DNA of 62,000 bases, taken from the NCBI GenBank assembly GCA_012295275.1, contig CM022679.1:11661915-11723914 (forward strand). The letters are read 5' to 3'. The position numbers and the translations under genes are program-made. Shown in pieces: positions 37,501 through 51,400 of the stretch. The stretch is from Chrysomallon squamiferum. Lineage: Eukaryota; Mollusca; Gastropoda; Neomphalida; Peltospiridae. How positions within the stretch are numbered: the first letter of the stretch is position 1; every line of letters starts with the position of its first letter. The notes under the pieces were generated by a model, which saw only the letters and a list, made by a program, of their open reading frames with translations, ran no database searches and was not told where the DNA came from.

Positions 37501-40500
37501 TCACACAAAGAAAATTATTCATAATTAAAACACCATCCCACACCAATTTATCATTAGTAATTAACAATTACTTTTTATTACTACTGTTATTATCATTAGC
37601 CTAGAAATATTTCTTATTATCTATAATTAATTTAATACTATTAGTTTTTAAATATTCTTTATTATCCATATTATCCACATAACACATCATTATTTAAATT
37701 ATAATTTAAGAATTAAAAATTATTACAATAATTATAATTAAGGGACATTCATTCATTAATATTTAATTAATTAAAACTTTTAAATATGCTACATCTATGC
37801 TACAACAGAAATATCCCAGACAACAGACGTTAGTAAGAAATGCAGAAATATTCAATTGATTTATTTTTTTCCACTCAGATTTGATTAATCATTAAGTAAG
37901 ACAGTTCCTAACAAAACCTTTCAAACAACAGCTTTCCTGCCAAGTTCACATAAATAATTCATTTTCACTCTTTCATAAATGGCTCGGAAAGAGGTAAAAA
38001 CAGTAGAAAAAAAACCCAGTAATAATAAAGAGCTAATTTCTTCCACTAATATGTATGAAAAACACATTTATTGACATCAGTTTGTGTGTTGGTTAAATGG
38101 TTAGGAGTAAAGAACACAATTTTTTTTTTGATAATTCTGTTTTGCTGGTTACAATAATATTTTGTGGAGTCTAATTTGGAACTAGCCATGCAATACAAAG
38201 CATGAACAGTCTGACCAGGTAATTGCATTTGAAAATAATGAAAAGAAGATCCATGCATAGTGGGGCCAAACTCCTCCTGGCTCTGCATTACAATTGAAGT
38301 ACTACCAGTTTTAAAATTAATGTCTTAACTACTATTTCACTGAGGTTGATGCAAACTGACTCAGAGCAAAGCTGTTTTTATAGACCACTTGGGTCAAGTT
38401 CTGCAAAGCTGGTTGTTGTAACAGTCGGTGTGGCCTTACATACATCAGATCAAAGAAAACAGTTCCCTGGTACGCCTGGCATTTGGAGAAAATTACCACA
38501 GCAGACACAACAGAAAGATAACCTAGTGGGTACAGAGAAGTAAGCAGACAGTTGTGTAAATAAATGTAATTATTAATGTTAACAGATCTAGGTAACATCT
38601 GCAACAAATTTGCTTCTGTATGTGTGTGTGTGTTCCTTCCTAACTGCTGGTTTTCACTGGAATGAATATTTTATTTATATAACAATAGCATTTCCAAAAG
38701 TCTATTGTGCAACATCATCATCACCAAAAAAGCTTACTGCATTCAAAAAATCATAATAAAAAAATAATTCTTTCACATAATATTAATGTGTCAACTGAGT
38801 GTAAGTAATTATATTTTAATTTTCACAGCTCACTGTGTATGTGTTTTTGTATGCGACAGAAATTTTACTTATCTTTTCATGGACACAGCACAAACATACC
38901 AGAGAACATTTTTTAATTTTTTTTTAAATCTTTTAACAGACTCAACTGCCTATATTTCAGATATTATTTATCTATTAATATATCAGATAATAAATCCATG
39001 AATACATCAGATATTAAACATATTAACATATCAGAGGTTTTTACTCACTTTCCACGTGAACTGAGGCATTTCGTTCCCCAACTGCATTTGTTGCTCTGCA
39101 TGTATAGACACCCTGATCTTTTATATCAGCCTTCTTAATTTCCAACCGGGAACCACGTCTAAAAAAAAAAATATGTTTATCAACATTTTATTAACTGCAG
39201 CTATATCTCAATATGGTATAAGTATATCAAAAGCATAAAGGCCTAAGGTAGCTTGTGTAAACACAAAGTTTTCTTTTCAAAATGCCTTACTTTGTTGCAA
39301 ACAGAATAATAAAATTATGTGAAAAATTGTGTAATACTGCTTCATTATGTCAAGCTCTGTGCATATGATGTTAAATTAATAAATAGAATATGAAATAATA
39401 CAAGTGTCAGTTCTACAAACCCTTTTAGCTCAGAAAGTTAAGATCTACAGGCTTGTTATTTCAATATCACAGTGCCAGTCAATCAGTTGAAATTAATTTA
39501 TTATGGTTTTAAAAAAAGCTTCGCAATAATACATTTTAATTTTCCATAATTACTTTAATAAATGATAATTAATGATTACACAAACCCCAACAAAAAACTC
39601 CAGTAAATATTTTTATTTGACTGACTAAATTTATCAGATTTAAAAAGATTTTTCTAACAAATACAGCAGCATGTAGATACTTGTTTATTAACAGTAAAGC
39701 ATCTGTTCAACTGGGAAATAAATGTTATAAAAGTATGGTAAAGGACATTATTTTTATACATAAATCATGAAAATAGTTTTGGCACGGAACTAAGGCTCTG
39801 GACGTTAATCCACCATTTTGAAAGATTTATGGCATGTACTATAGGTAAATCCATTATCTTTTTTCTTTTTTCACACAGATGATGTTTTTAGTTTAAACAT
39901 AAATCAAAACAGTTGTATTTAGCATTAAAATTTGTTTTTAAAATAATTGACAGCAAATAATTTAGAAATGATTGATTTACTGACAGCAAATACAGAATTT
40001 TAGAAATCTGTCATGATGTTTTAAGGATAAACAAATCTTTCCATAAAAAAACAGATTTCCCTATTCCAGCAGCTTATAAATGTCTGATTTCAAGACAGAT
40101 GTAATATATCAGAAATTAGTCATAATTATTTTTATGAACAGTAAAGAGAAAGATTTACTTGATAATAGTGTGTTTTTTCATTACGTTTTACCTGCTTCAA
40201 GATAAATATTAAATGTGTAATTTATGAGCCAGATTCTATGGGTTTTCCCCAGTGAGTCCTTTACATAGAATATATATTATATTGATATGTATAAATATAT
40301 ATTTTACCATTGCTAAAGATTTAAAGGTATATTATTTTTTAAATATATGCTTACATTTATAAGGACTGACATAGTGGAAATATATAAAATACTAATAATT
40401 CCAAGATATAAGAATGGTTGTGTATAGATCTATATATTAATATCCAGTTTATATTTACATACATGAATTTATATGCTTATTGTATAAAACTGCAAACTGT

Positions 40501-43500
40501 GTTTTATAAATAATATATGTACCATATTTTAAAACTGCTAAAAGTGCCGAAATATATTTAGTACATTATAAAAGACTATTTAAAAAAAAAAAAAATTAAA
40601 CTGAATTTGCAACCTGTGATATCTTTGTGCTGTTTATTTCAGATATACTGTTGACAAATTGTAATTTTATCTGTATAATTTGTATTTACAAAGTGTGATA
40701 TATATCTGTATGTTTTTTAATTACTAATCTTTCATTGGTTACAAAGTATCATTGTGTTTGTTTTTATATTTATCTGTGTACTGTAGAAATTACAAAATAT
40801 GAAATTTACCTCAGTTTGTTGTATTTACAAATTAAAATATTTACAAATAGTGGTATTTATTTGTGTTACATTTACCAAAATGTGGTATTTCACAGTGTTT
40901 TACATATCTATCTGTTTGTTGTATTTCCAGGCTATAATATCTGTGTTGTATTTATAAGATATCTATCTCATCTGTGTTGTATTTATAAAAGAAGATATCT
41001 GTCTCAGGCTTTTTACAAACCATGATATCTATCTGTTTGTAGTATTTGGAAGCTGATATTTATCTCTGTGCTGTATTTATGAAACACGTGTGTTGAGATT
41101 ACCAACTGAGACTTGTATCTTAGGGTTATCTGTACACAGAGGTGATTTCTAGAATGTAAGAAGTGATTTGTATGTTTACAAGTATTGACTGCTATCAGAA
41201 TGTATTTACTAACTGCAAACACAAGCACTACCCCTGGGGTTGGTGATGGAGTTGCATGTCAGTACAACATCATGTCAAACAAGTCCCTATGGGTGCAGAC
41301 AAACTCTCCATACTAGTGTTCTGAACATTTAGATGTTACCCAGTATTTTTCCATTCATTACTAACTGTCCATGCTACTTATAATGTTGTGCCAAAGAAAG
41401 TATCATCTGACATGTTCTTCCACACATTTCATTTCCCATGCTGATTTCCAGATGATGAGGAAATTATTAAATTTCTGTGCCCTGGGTCATTACATCAAAG
41501 TTCCATGGAGGTCTTTTAGTTTCATTCTTGCTTAATGGCTGGCATGATAAAGAGTACATGTAATATACCCTGTGTGTGTATCTGTCTAACTAAATACACG
41601 TTTATCTTTGCCAAAAAATAAATATTCTATTTCTTCCATTCCAGATATCAAATAATCTCATTTCAAAAGATGAAATAAAAAGCAAAAAATAAAAAATAAA
41701 AAATAAAAAAAATAAAAAAATAAAATAAAATCATTTAGATATGTATAAAACTATAAAATGTAATATACATTAATGATGTACATGTGTAATTTGATTTTTT
41801 GTAAACATTATTAGCGATGATTAGATTCAGTGAATTACTGTGAAAGTTAAAACTGCAGAATTATTATAACACTGTCACTTTTGTTTAATTTTCTTGTTTT
41901 TTTTTTGTTTTTTTTCCACATGTATAAATCAGAGTCAGCAAAATTACATGTCATTACATTCTGAAATAATTGTTTTAATATAAAATCATTATTCATCAAC
42001 TACACAAGCTTCACATTCTAACATGACATATTTACGTCATTTGGACAGACAAATACATCAACAGTTATCACCCAACTGTCATTTATATGTCATCAGTCGT
42101 TAACAGTATAGTGATAAATGAAGATCCTGCTCAGTAGCATAGTCATGGTAAAATGTGGTTTTGGGATCCTATAAAATACCAAAACTATCAGTGTTGTTAT
42201 AGCATAAACTGTCTAAATATTGTATCATATATTATTGTTATAATTAATCTCTGTATTTTCACTTTTGTGGTGATTAAAACTAATTTATGATGGTCTGTTT
42301 CCCATTCCAGCCAATGTCCTGTGATATGCTTTCTTGTTTAAAAATATATACAATATAGTTCCTTCCAGCTAAATGACAAGATTAGCAAATGGAATGTCAG
42401 ATTATGTGGCCTTTCATTTCATCATTACATAAGAAAATATAAATCCGATATTTCATATCAAAAGTTTTTATTTTATTTTTTTTATTAGATATTCGTTTGG
42501 TTTAATTAATAAGTAAATTTATATATTTCTTAACAAAACATTGTTAATGACATATAAGAAGACATAATGGTATTTTCATTTTCAGAAATTTTTAAATTTG
42601 TATAAAATTATGTAACTCAACCGATAATATCATATCTTTTTAAACAGTTTTTTTTTAATATTTATATTTTCTGTATTAGTACAGTAACAAAATTATAAAA
42701 ATAGCTCCAGACCCAAAATTTTTAATTTTTATTTAATGTCTGTTATTAATATCTGATGCATACAGATTTCAAGCTGTTATCCAAAATCAGTGATTTATAA
42801 TCTTTTTCTCTTTGATGATTATATCCTAACCGTTATGTACCCATATCAAATGAAAGCTTATCATGATATATGTAATATGTTTGAAATAAACATGACATAA
42901 CAGGATCTGGGGATAAAATGATTAGATGTTTACTTATTCCAAATACATTTATAAATTTAATAAAAAGACAGAAGAGAGCAGACACTTCAAATACTCTGAT
43001 TACTGAAGATTATCATCATCATCATCATCATCATTATTATTATTATTATTTAAAAAAGCATTTTTATATCTTTTTCTGGACAGAGCTAAAGAAAAATGAA
43101 TTCCCTTTTCAGGCAGTCCTGCTGAATTAAGAACTGGTACAATGAAACTTAACGAGACTGTTCTTTTCCACAAAAGCCTGCAGTAAAAAGTGGCCTGTAA
43201 TAATTTAGACATTTGGGATTTGCACTGAAAGCATTAACTGTGTGCATCTGAATGCAGAAGTCTGACTTTTTTTTTTTAGTACCATTTGTATTTACATAAA
43301 CAGTTTTTTTGTTTTTTTCCTGTATATATTATTTATATGAATATTACAGCAGCTTAGTTACATTAAAATCTTTATTTCTCATACAACCACATACCAGAAA
43401 ATATATTAGCTTAACTACATAATGTATTACGAAAATCCGTAACTTGCATTATCATTCATTTGACTCCAGTCTAAGTTAATAAGCTTACTGGTTTAAATAT

Positions 43501-45450
43501 ATTCTTAAAGCCAAATGATTTTTTATTGCTCTGCACAGTTTAACACTTCATTATATAAGCTTGACAATAACAATCAATTATTTATTAATCTTACTTGCAG
43601 CGGGCTATTATATAATGCATATCACATAATGGGGTATTAAATTTATAACAAGTTTTTAAATCTCTTCTGAGAGCATAATGATTTTGTTATTGTATTACAG
43701 TAATCCTAAAACTCATTGCATTTATACAATACATAAGACCAAAAGAATTCTGATCATGAAATATTTTATAAAGAAAATTCAATTGATATTAATTACTAAG
43801 ACAGAAAGCAAAATTATTTTGTTGAGCATATTTGCTAGTCAAAACAGTGCAAACAAATATTATTCCATGATTCCGAAATCTTTTTGTTCTGTATACTTAT
43901 CTTTTTGTAGTTAAGCTAATCACACTTTTTTTTTTAATCTGTAATTATTTTCCAATTTATATCAGTGCAAAACATATCTTAAATATCTTTATATCTGGCA
44001 TCACTGTAAAAACATCGAAAAAAAATTAACTTGTTTATTTGCATTATCAGGATTCTAAAATTTGATGGAAATTTGAAAATGGCAGTATTATCTTAATTTA
44101 AAAAAAAAAAATTTTTTTAGCAAATACTGATATACTGTCTTAAAATAGCACAAAAAGGTTCTGACCTCGTTCATTGGATAAAAAGGAGTATTAATTTTTT
44201 TAAAGCAAAAATAAACTTGATCTTTAAACAGGGATTAAAGCTGCTTCCGAATTTATCATGTTATACTAATTGTGATAAAAGATCCTATGAGTTGAAGGGC
44301 AGAAATAAACAAATTATTCTTATTCATTTTTTAATACTGTTTTCCACAGAGTTGAATTTACTGACTAATCAAAAACCCACTATTTACACATGCCTGCTAT
44401 TACTCTGACATAGTATATGCATTACAGAGTACATTTATTTAAAAAAATTCTAACAACAAGAAAGAAAAAAAAGAAACTCCATAAACTGAACACTGATTTC
44501 TGACACTATTTAATAACTTACACCTTAAGTTAAAAGAAATTCTTTGTTTCAGGAACTCTGATCACATTGTAATATTAGTGGTTATTAGCTTTACTGTTTA
44601 AGTTTTTGTTGACAACAATAAGAGTTCAAGCTCATCATCAAGGAATCTTTCTGCAAGCCTTCCCTTAAACAGGAAAGCCTTTGATACACATGCTGTATGA
44701 CACTGAGTGGAAAATTAATAGTCGAATCAGTGGACCAAGAAGTATGGATGTACAAATCCACCATGCTTCTGATCAGTACTCTAACAACTCAGCTAATGTT
44801 GCTACCATAACTGATTATAATGTATAACATTCACAACTTTTAATATTTTATTATTATTAATTATGTTTGCCTTTCCTACCTGTTTTCATTAATGATCAGA
44901 AAATAAATTTAAAAACACAGCCATTACTAAATCAGCAGCATTAAGCAGAAATCTTCCACAGTGAATCACTAGTTAATAAATTACTTAGGTCTGATCATAA
45001 ACATCAATTGTAACAGTCTGTAGATAACAAGAAAGTATATATATTTTTCACTGATTAATAGGAAGCACAAACATCTTAATAAAACTGTAATCTAAAGTTA
45101 AAATCAGGATTCATGTTACAGCACATTAAATCTTTCATAATGCTGGAATCTGAATCAATTTAAAACATAAAACAAATTTTAAAAAAACATACAAAAACCC
45201 CCACAAAAAAACAACAGTAAAATCAAGAAAAAAGAAGGAAATAGAGAAAAGTATAACCATACCTTCCACTCTTAATCCGCAACCCTTTTCTTGCCATTAT
45301 TAACATCCCATCTTTGTACCAGGAAAATACTGCAGTTGGTTTTGCTTTCACTGAGCAACGGATTTTTATTTTTTCACCCTTCTTCTTTTTCAGGTTGGCC
45401 ATCTTCTTTATCACAGGTGCTTTTGCTAAAAAAATAAAATAAAAAATATA

Positions 45451-45493
<43 letters not shown>

Positions 45494-48400
45494 TTAATAA
45501 TAAAAATCTATAATGAATTATTAACTGAAAATAAAACTAAACAGATTCAGGTTACAATATATGACTACTGACTAGCTGATGACACAGACATAATTAAATG
45601 TTATAACTGGAGACACTAGACGTGGTGATATCCCACATGACGATGTTAAGCTGTCAGAAGAGAAGATTTGTCAGAAAGGAAAAGAAAAATTGAGGAGGAT
45701 AATAATTAATCATTTCAAGAGCTAGTAATATCTTCTGTTTTAGCTCTTGAATAAGACAGAGTCTAGTAAATGATTGAGAATTATAAACAAAACCAAAACT
45801 ATGGTTTAATGATCAGTCTAAAGGCACAGGAAATGTAGTTGCTTACATAAAAAAAAATAATAATAATAAAAAATAAAACAAATGTTTCTACCAGTTTTGA
45901 CGGTGTAATAAACACTTACAAGTTGCTTATAAATAAAATATAAAGTGCCAGGTTACATAAAGAAAGAAATTTAAAAAAAATTAATAAAAGTATCAAAATA
46001 AAGTTACTGTTTTTCGTTCAGCACCAGTCTTTCTTAATTAAGTGTAAAACTAATATTACTTGGTTATGAAGATGCACAGAAAAAAACCATTTTCTTTTTG
46101 TACATTATATCCATCTTTTAAATGCCAAAATACTTAGTATATTGGCAATGTTTTTTTCTCTTTTTTTTCATTGGGTGAATGTAATCATACGGGGTTTTAT
46201 TCTTTCTTTTTTCTAGTATTATTTATAAAATAAAACATTTTTAAGTATTAATCTTTGTATTATTTGTATGTACTCCTGAAAAACGACTCTTACCAACTGA
46301 AATGAGTTAATACTGATTTGTTTGTTTTCCTCAAGAGTTTAACATGCTAGCAAATCATTCTTTAGAACATAGATCTGGATTCTGAAGTGTTTGGATTTAG
46401 TTACTGTGTTAGAGAACTAATTAAGAATGAGTAGTCAATATAGTGGGCACATAGTTGCACAGTTTATACAGTTCCATTGCTAGTACCAGGATAAAATCCC
46501 TGTTTTTACCAACTGTTAGGACAGATGGTTTAAAACTGCAGTTGAGACTAGTCCCAGACTTTCCTTTTTCTGGTTATTCTGTATCATACTCAACTAGATA
46601 ACATAATCCAGGCCTAGCATGCTTGAACCTTTGACAGACATAAATTACTAAAAAGTATTCTTCAAATTTTTTTATTATGGATATTTTGTGAGAACATTTT
46701 TTTTATATATGTGTATTTTTTTTTTTTTTTTTTCATTGTTTTTATGTAGTTTTTTCTTCAGGAAGAGAAATCTTTTAACATTTCCCCCATCTTACTTTAT
46801 CAACATCAAGATTGTTTGCCTAGATACTGCATTTTCTAATACAATGCTGTCTTCATCACAAAACTGTAACCACATTTTATGCATGAGTTGCCTGTCTGGC
46901 GATTGTCAGGCAATGAGTTAAAAAAAACGAACTGTTTCATTATCTTTCTTTTCTACTGGTTTCTTCACTACGATGGAAACTATACAAGCTGCATCTATTA
47001 TATAATTAGTTCACAGTTTAACATGCCAAGGATAATTTTTCAGATTTAGTCTTTGAGTGTTCAAAATGGTCTAAAAAAACTTAGAACTCAATAAAAATGT
47101 AAATGAATTTAATAAAAAAAAAAATGTTTTATATAATTAAAGTATACCTTTGGTGTTATGAACAGCCTAAGTACATTTTGCACACATACAGTTTGTTATT
47201 TTGCTAATAAGAAAATATCACAAAATAACAAATTTATGTGGATGCACATAGATTTGTAACTGTTTTACCAGTTTTATGCTTGATGGTTTTTCCAGTGATT
47301 CAAGTTTTAAAACAGGATATTCATACAACATTCCTTTTTTTTTCTTTTTTTTCCATAAGCAAGGGAGTTCATTTTCAAGTAATCTGTTATTTTAAAAACA
47401 GCCATAATAATTTAGATCGTCTGCAAACTGTTTTATCCATACAATTCTCCAGCTGACCATAATTTTGCATAGCTGGAGCTGATATGACTTCATATTCTTC
47501 TAACAGATAATTTCTCTGGCACACCCCACAGAGGCCGATGTTTCATGTATATCTAGTCACTTGAGGATGAAGGCTAATTTTCTCTTTACAAATGGAATCA
47601 ATTCAGAGTCTATGTTCTATGTATTTAGATCTCTCTCTGTGTTTCCAACGCAAACACCATCAAGTAATGATGGGTTCCTGATTGCATAGAAGCTGCTGAA
47701 AAAAAATCTTTATATGATCTTTCTGGTCACATAAAACAGATAAATCCCTCTAGACATCTAGTTAATGTAAGACTGGATTTCACTGATTCTGTCTTTATAA
47801 CGATCCTGGCAAGATTAAAAATATTAAATAAATCAATCTTTAATAAAAATTAAAAAACAGTTACCACTACCTAATATTTAAAAACAAAATAACATAAATA
47901 AATAAATAAAATTCTAAATAGAATTTAAAAAAGAAAGTTTGAGGGGAAACAATATGTTATAATTTACCCATGTACTTTCCACTGGCATTTATCCTTAATT
48001 CCTATAAAGTTCCAAATCTGTTTTGTGGTTTATATTAAAATTAAGAAAATGTTAATTAATAACAGTGTGGTCTGTTTGGTTTTATTTTCCCAATGTCTCA
48101 AGCAAGTATCAACCAGTAAACTGGTTTTAAACAGAGAGAAAAATATTTTATTTATTCACCATACAAAGAATAATCTCTGTTTAATTTAAATAAACCTGAT
48201 ACAGGTAATATTTATTTTTTTGGTTACATTTACAGTAACATATTTCATTGTTGCCAAGTTTGATATATAAAAAATAATATTGTCCAAAGGTTAGTTGCTG
48301 CACATATATCATCATCATCCTCTGACCAAAATAAATATGTCAAGCTCACTTATAAAATTTGTCACCAACATATTACTGGAGACTATAGGAATAGCAAATC

Positions 48401-51400
48401 AATGAAAACTTTTTCAAATCTTATTACTTTGGTCCATGTTGCGTGTAGTTTTGTAATTTGTCTTTCTGACGTATGTTATCTGACCTACAGAGCACCACAG
48501 CTCTGAACAATGACCCACATGATAAATTTCTACAAGTGAATCAATGAACTGGATTGTTCTGAAATTCACTTTATCATTGAATACATCACAGATTTGATCA
48601 AAGAATGCAAAAGCAATCAAAAATAATCACAAAAATCTCACACTGTGAAATGAACAGTGCATTTGAAAGTCTTCTTATTATCTATAGTGTAGTTATTAAC
48701 AATACACATCAAATCTGGCTGGATACACACACACACACATATATATATATATTAATAATATATAAAGATCTATATTGGTGGAATGAGTAGATTCTCATCA
48801 CATCTGGGAGAAGAGTCAATAGTGCTGATGTTTTTCTACCATTGATGGAATCCATAATGAAATGAGAAACATAACACATAGCAATATGTCAATATTATTC
48901 CACACCATCTGCTTCACACCAAAGGCAGGATTAATAACTGAGCTTGTGGGGGATGATGGGTAGATTGTGCATACTGAAGTCATTAGGATTATGGTAAATC
49001 ACAGTATTAACATCTTCTTACAATTATACTTACCATATCAGAAATACGAAGACATTGATTAATTTGTTTTTATTATTATTATTACTCTATGGACTGTATG
49101 TATTTATATATGGATGGATAGATTCATATATTACTATTTACATTTACAATATACATATAAAATAATAATAACAACAGCAGCAATAATGACAATAGTAATA
49201 ATTAATATTTATCATAATAAAAATAAAATACAAATGTAATAATAAATTAAATTTTTTTTTTTTTTTTTTAAAACCCTGTCAATAACAATAACAATAATAT
49301 AAAAGTAAGATTAACAACAAAAATAATATGCAGATAATATTCTGAGAGGTCAACTGTGTAATTATTTCAGAACAGACATTTATAACATAATTTAGTTGTG
49401 TATGTTTAAAACAAGACCTAACTGATAGACACACAATATATCATGATAACTTGGTGTGTTTGACAAATGGTCTTGTTGAAAACTGCACATCCAAAATCCC
49501 TCAGTGAGGTTAATAAGCAATGGACAGTTTTGTTTATTTCAGTACTGGAGAGACACATGGCCAAATGTAGTAAATAAATTATTAATTAATTAATCTGAAG
49601 GGGTAGAAAATAAACATTCAGACTTTATGTTTACTGATATCCATCAACATGTAATTATTTATTACTCCACAGGTGATAACATCAGTGATGATAATAAGAT
49701 GGTAAATGGCACAGCAGGATGTGAGGAAAATCAATGAAAAAAGCATTTAATGGAAAGAATTATCACTGAAAAAAATGATATACACACGCACACATGCATA
49801 CATTCCTCATGTAAATTTTAAAAGTCTGAGAAATTTAAAGGAAATAAAACAACAAAAACAAAGAAATGACAGTAATAATAAAAATAAAATAAAATAAATT
49901 AAATTTAAAAAAAATAAAACAAAATAAAAACTTTGATTTTAAGAGCATAATTATAATCTACATTAGAGGCTTCACAGTTCTATTTCTGGAAATTCATTTC
50001 TGATAAACATCAAGACCAATTAAGTGTTAAAAAGATTAAATTTAGATTTTTAAAAAAGTATTATACAATGATTTAACCATTTATAGCACATTTAGATAGA
50101 TTTTGTTTTTCATACCAAGAGTGGTTTTTTTTTTTTTTTATCCAGCTGAAAGCAGCATAGGAAAAATAGAGGAAAATATTATACGTATTCCCACTCTACT
50201 GAATTTTGCTATTTGCCTTAGTACCCAGAGTTAATTATATCTGAATGCCTTTCATTGCAAATGTATAGATAATAAGATAAAGAGAGTGATATTAAACAAA
50301 CATGACAAAAAAGTGCTATGTATGTTTTAGACAAGCAGTTGTGCCGATTCATGCTGTACACTAAAATAGAATTTGCTGTAAAGCAAATGCTACCGGCTAT
50401 GTGTAAATTTAGTTTGCGCTTCCTTTTCAATACATCCACAGGTTGGCTAATAAAAGAATTACAACACACATACAAAATGTCATGCTCAGAAGCAGAAATA
50501 GATGCTCCAGTTAATTTTGAAGGAAAACACACAATCAATCAAAATTGGAAGTGACTGCTGCAGATGCAGAGATAATGTGCTTACAGGTTGTTAGCATGAG
50601 ATGTACAGATTTAATTAATTATCCATGTCTCCTTTCTAGAACAGTATGCTAGATGGGTAAAGGGTTAGAAACAATGTGCTCCCACCTGTATCTGCTCTAA
50701 ATAATTTAAAAGTTAATGGCTTTACGATTACTGAAGATGAAAATATCTGTCAGAAAAGCAACATCAACATCAATGAAACAAAGGTAATAAGTTGTATTTA
50801 TTTTTGCAGACAAATTATATATTTTACATCATCTTATTGTTCTATTACAAACAGAAGGAATTAACTAAAAAAAATTATTTAACCTCGACACTTAATATTT
50901 ATCATTTTAAAAAAAAAAAAATGTTTTAAAAGGTACCTTATGATAAGTTTAATATCTCATAAGGAACTTGCTAGAATGGGAAATGGCTAAATGATGAGAT
51001 TTAAAAAGAAACTGATCTCATAACGGAACTTGAATCTACGAGCTGTGACTCTTATGATTATCAATTAAAGATTCCTGAAACATAGCATATTAGTTGATAT
51101 TTTTTGCAGATTTATAAAAACTGTATAATGTATTTTAATTTGGTATTTCCTTCAGTAAGAAAATCAAAACGCTCTGATATGTCATTTCATGTTTTTACAT
51201 GAAGTTGTTTTCACATACATAACAATGTCATCACTATGTTATGTCTTGCCTACTGAGCTGAAACCATCAGATATCTTCATATTGGTTGCCTCCAATGGTT
51301 TCAACAAGCATGGTGCATAAAACTTTACTGTGTGAGCTTCAGATTATCTGAGATTATTTCTGATATATGAATATTGAATATCTATCAAATACATTTCAAA

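Larger units (their letters stand above)
24054..39048 (-). other. 15-kb intron of the neuregulin-type gene
   Basis: Holds an unrecognised GC-richer + strand frame (29797-30199), a diverged repeat family (28.7-31.4 kb), an eroded SINE head (34298-34348), a minus-strand frame (33346-33579) and a GC-richer block (38340-38550). The long + strand frame at 27402-27860 is low-complexity and not convincing. No additional neuregulin exon is firmly supported. Confidence 0.5.
39159..45262 (-). other. Intron within the Ig domain of the neuregulin-type gene
   Basis: Holds two SINE-like relics (39426-39470 on +, 44744-44803 on -), the degenerate repeat of 40.6-41.1 kb, and ATC/ATT arrays near 43012-43051. 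No exon was seen. Confidence 0.55.

Noticed and set aside
43000-43212. Frames with Asp or His runs
   Set aside because: They come from the ATC/ATT microsatellite at about 43012-43051.
46440-46560. Possible further tRNA-derived SINE head (GGATAAAATCCC)
   Set aside because: A B-box-like palindrome is present but no A-box at the right distance on either strand.
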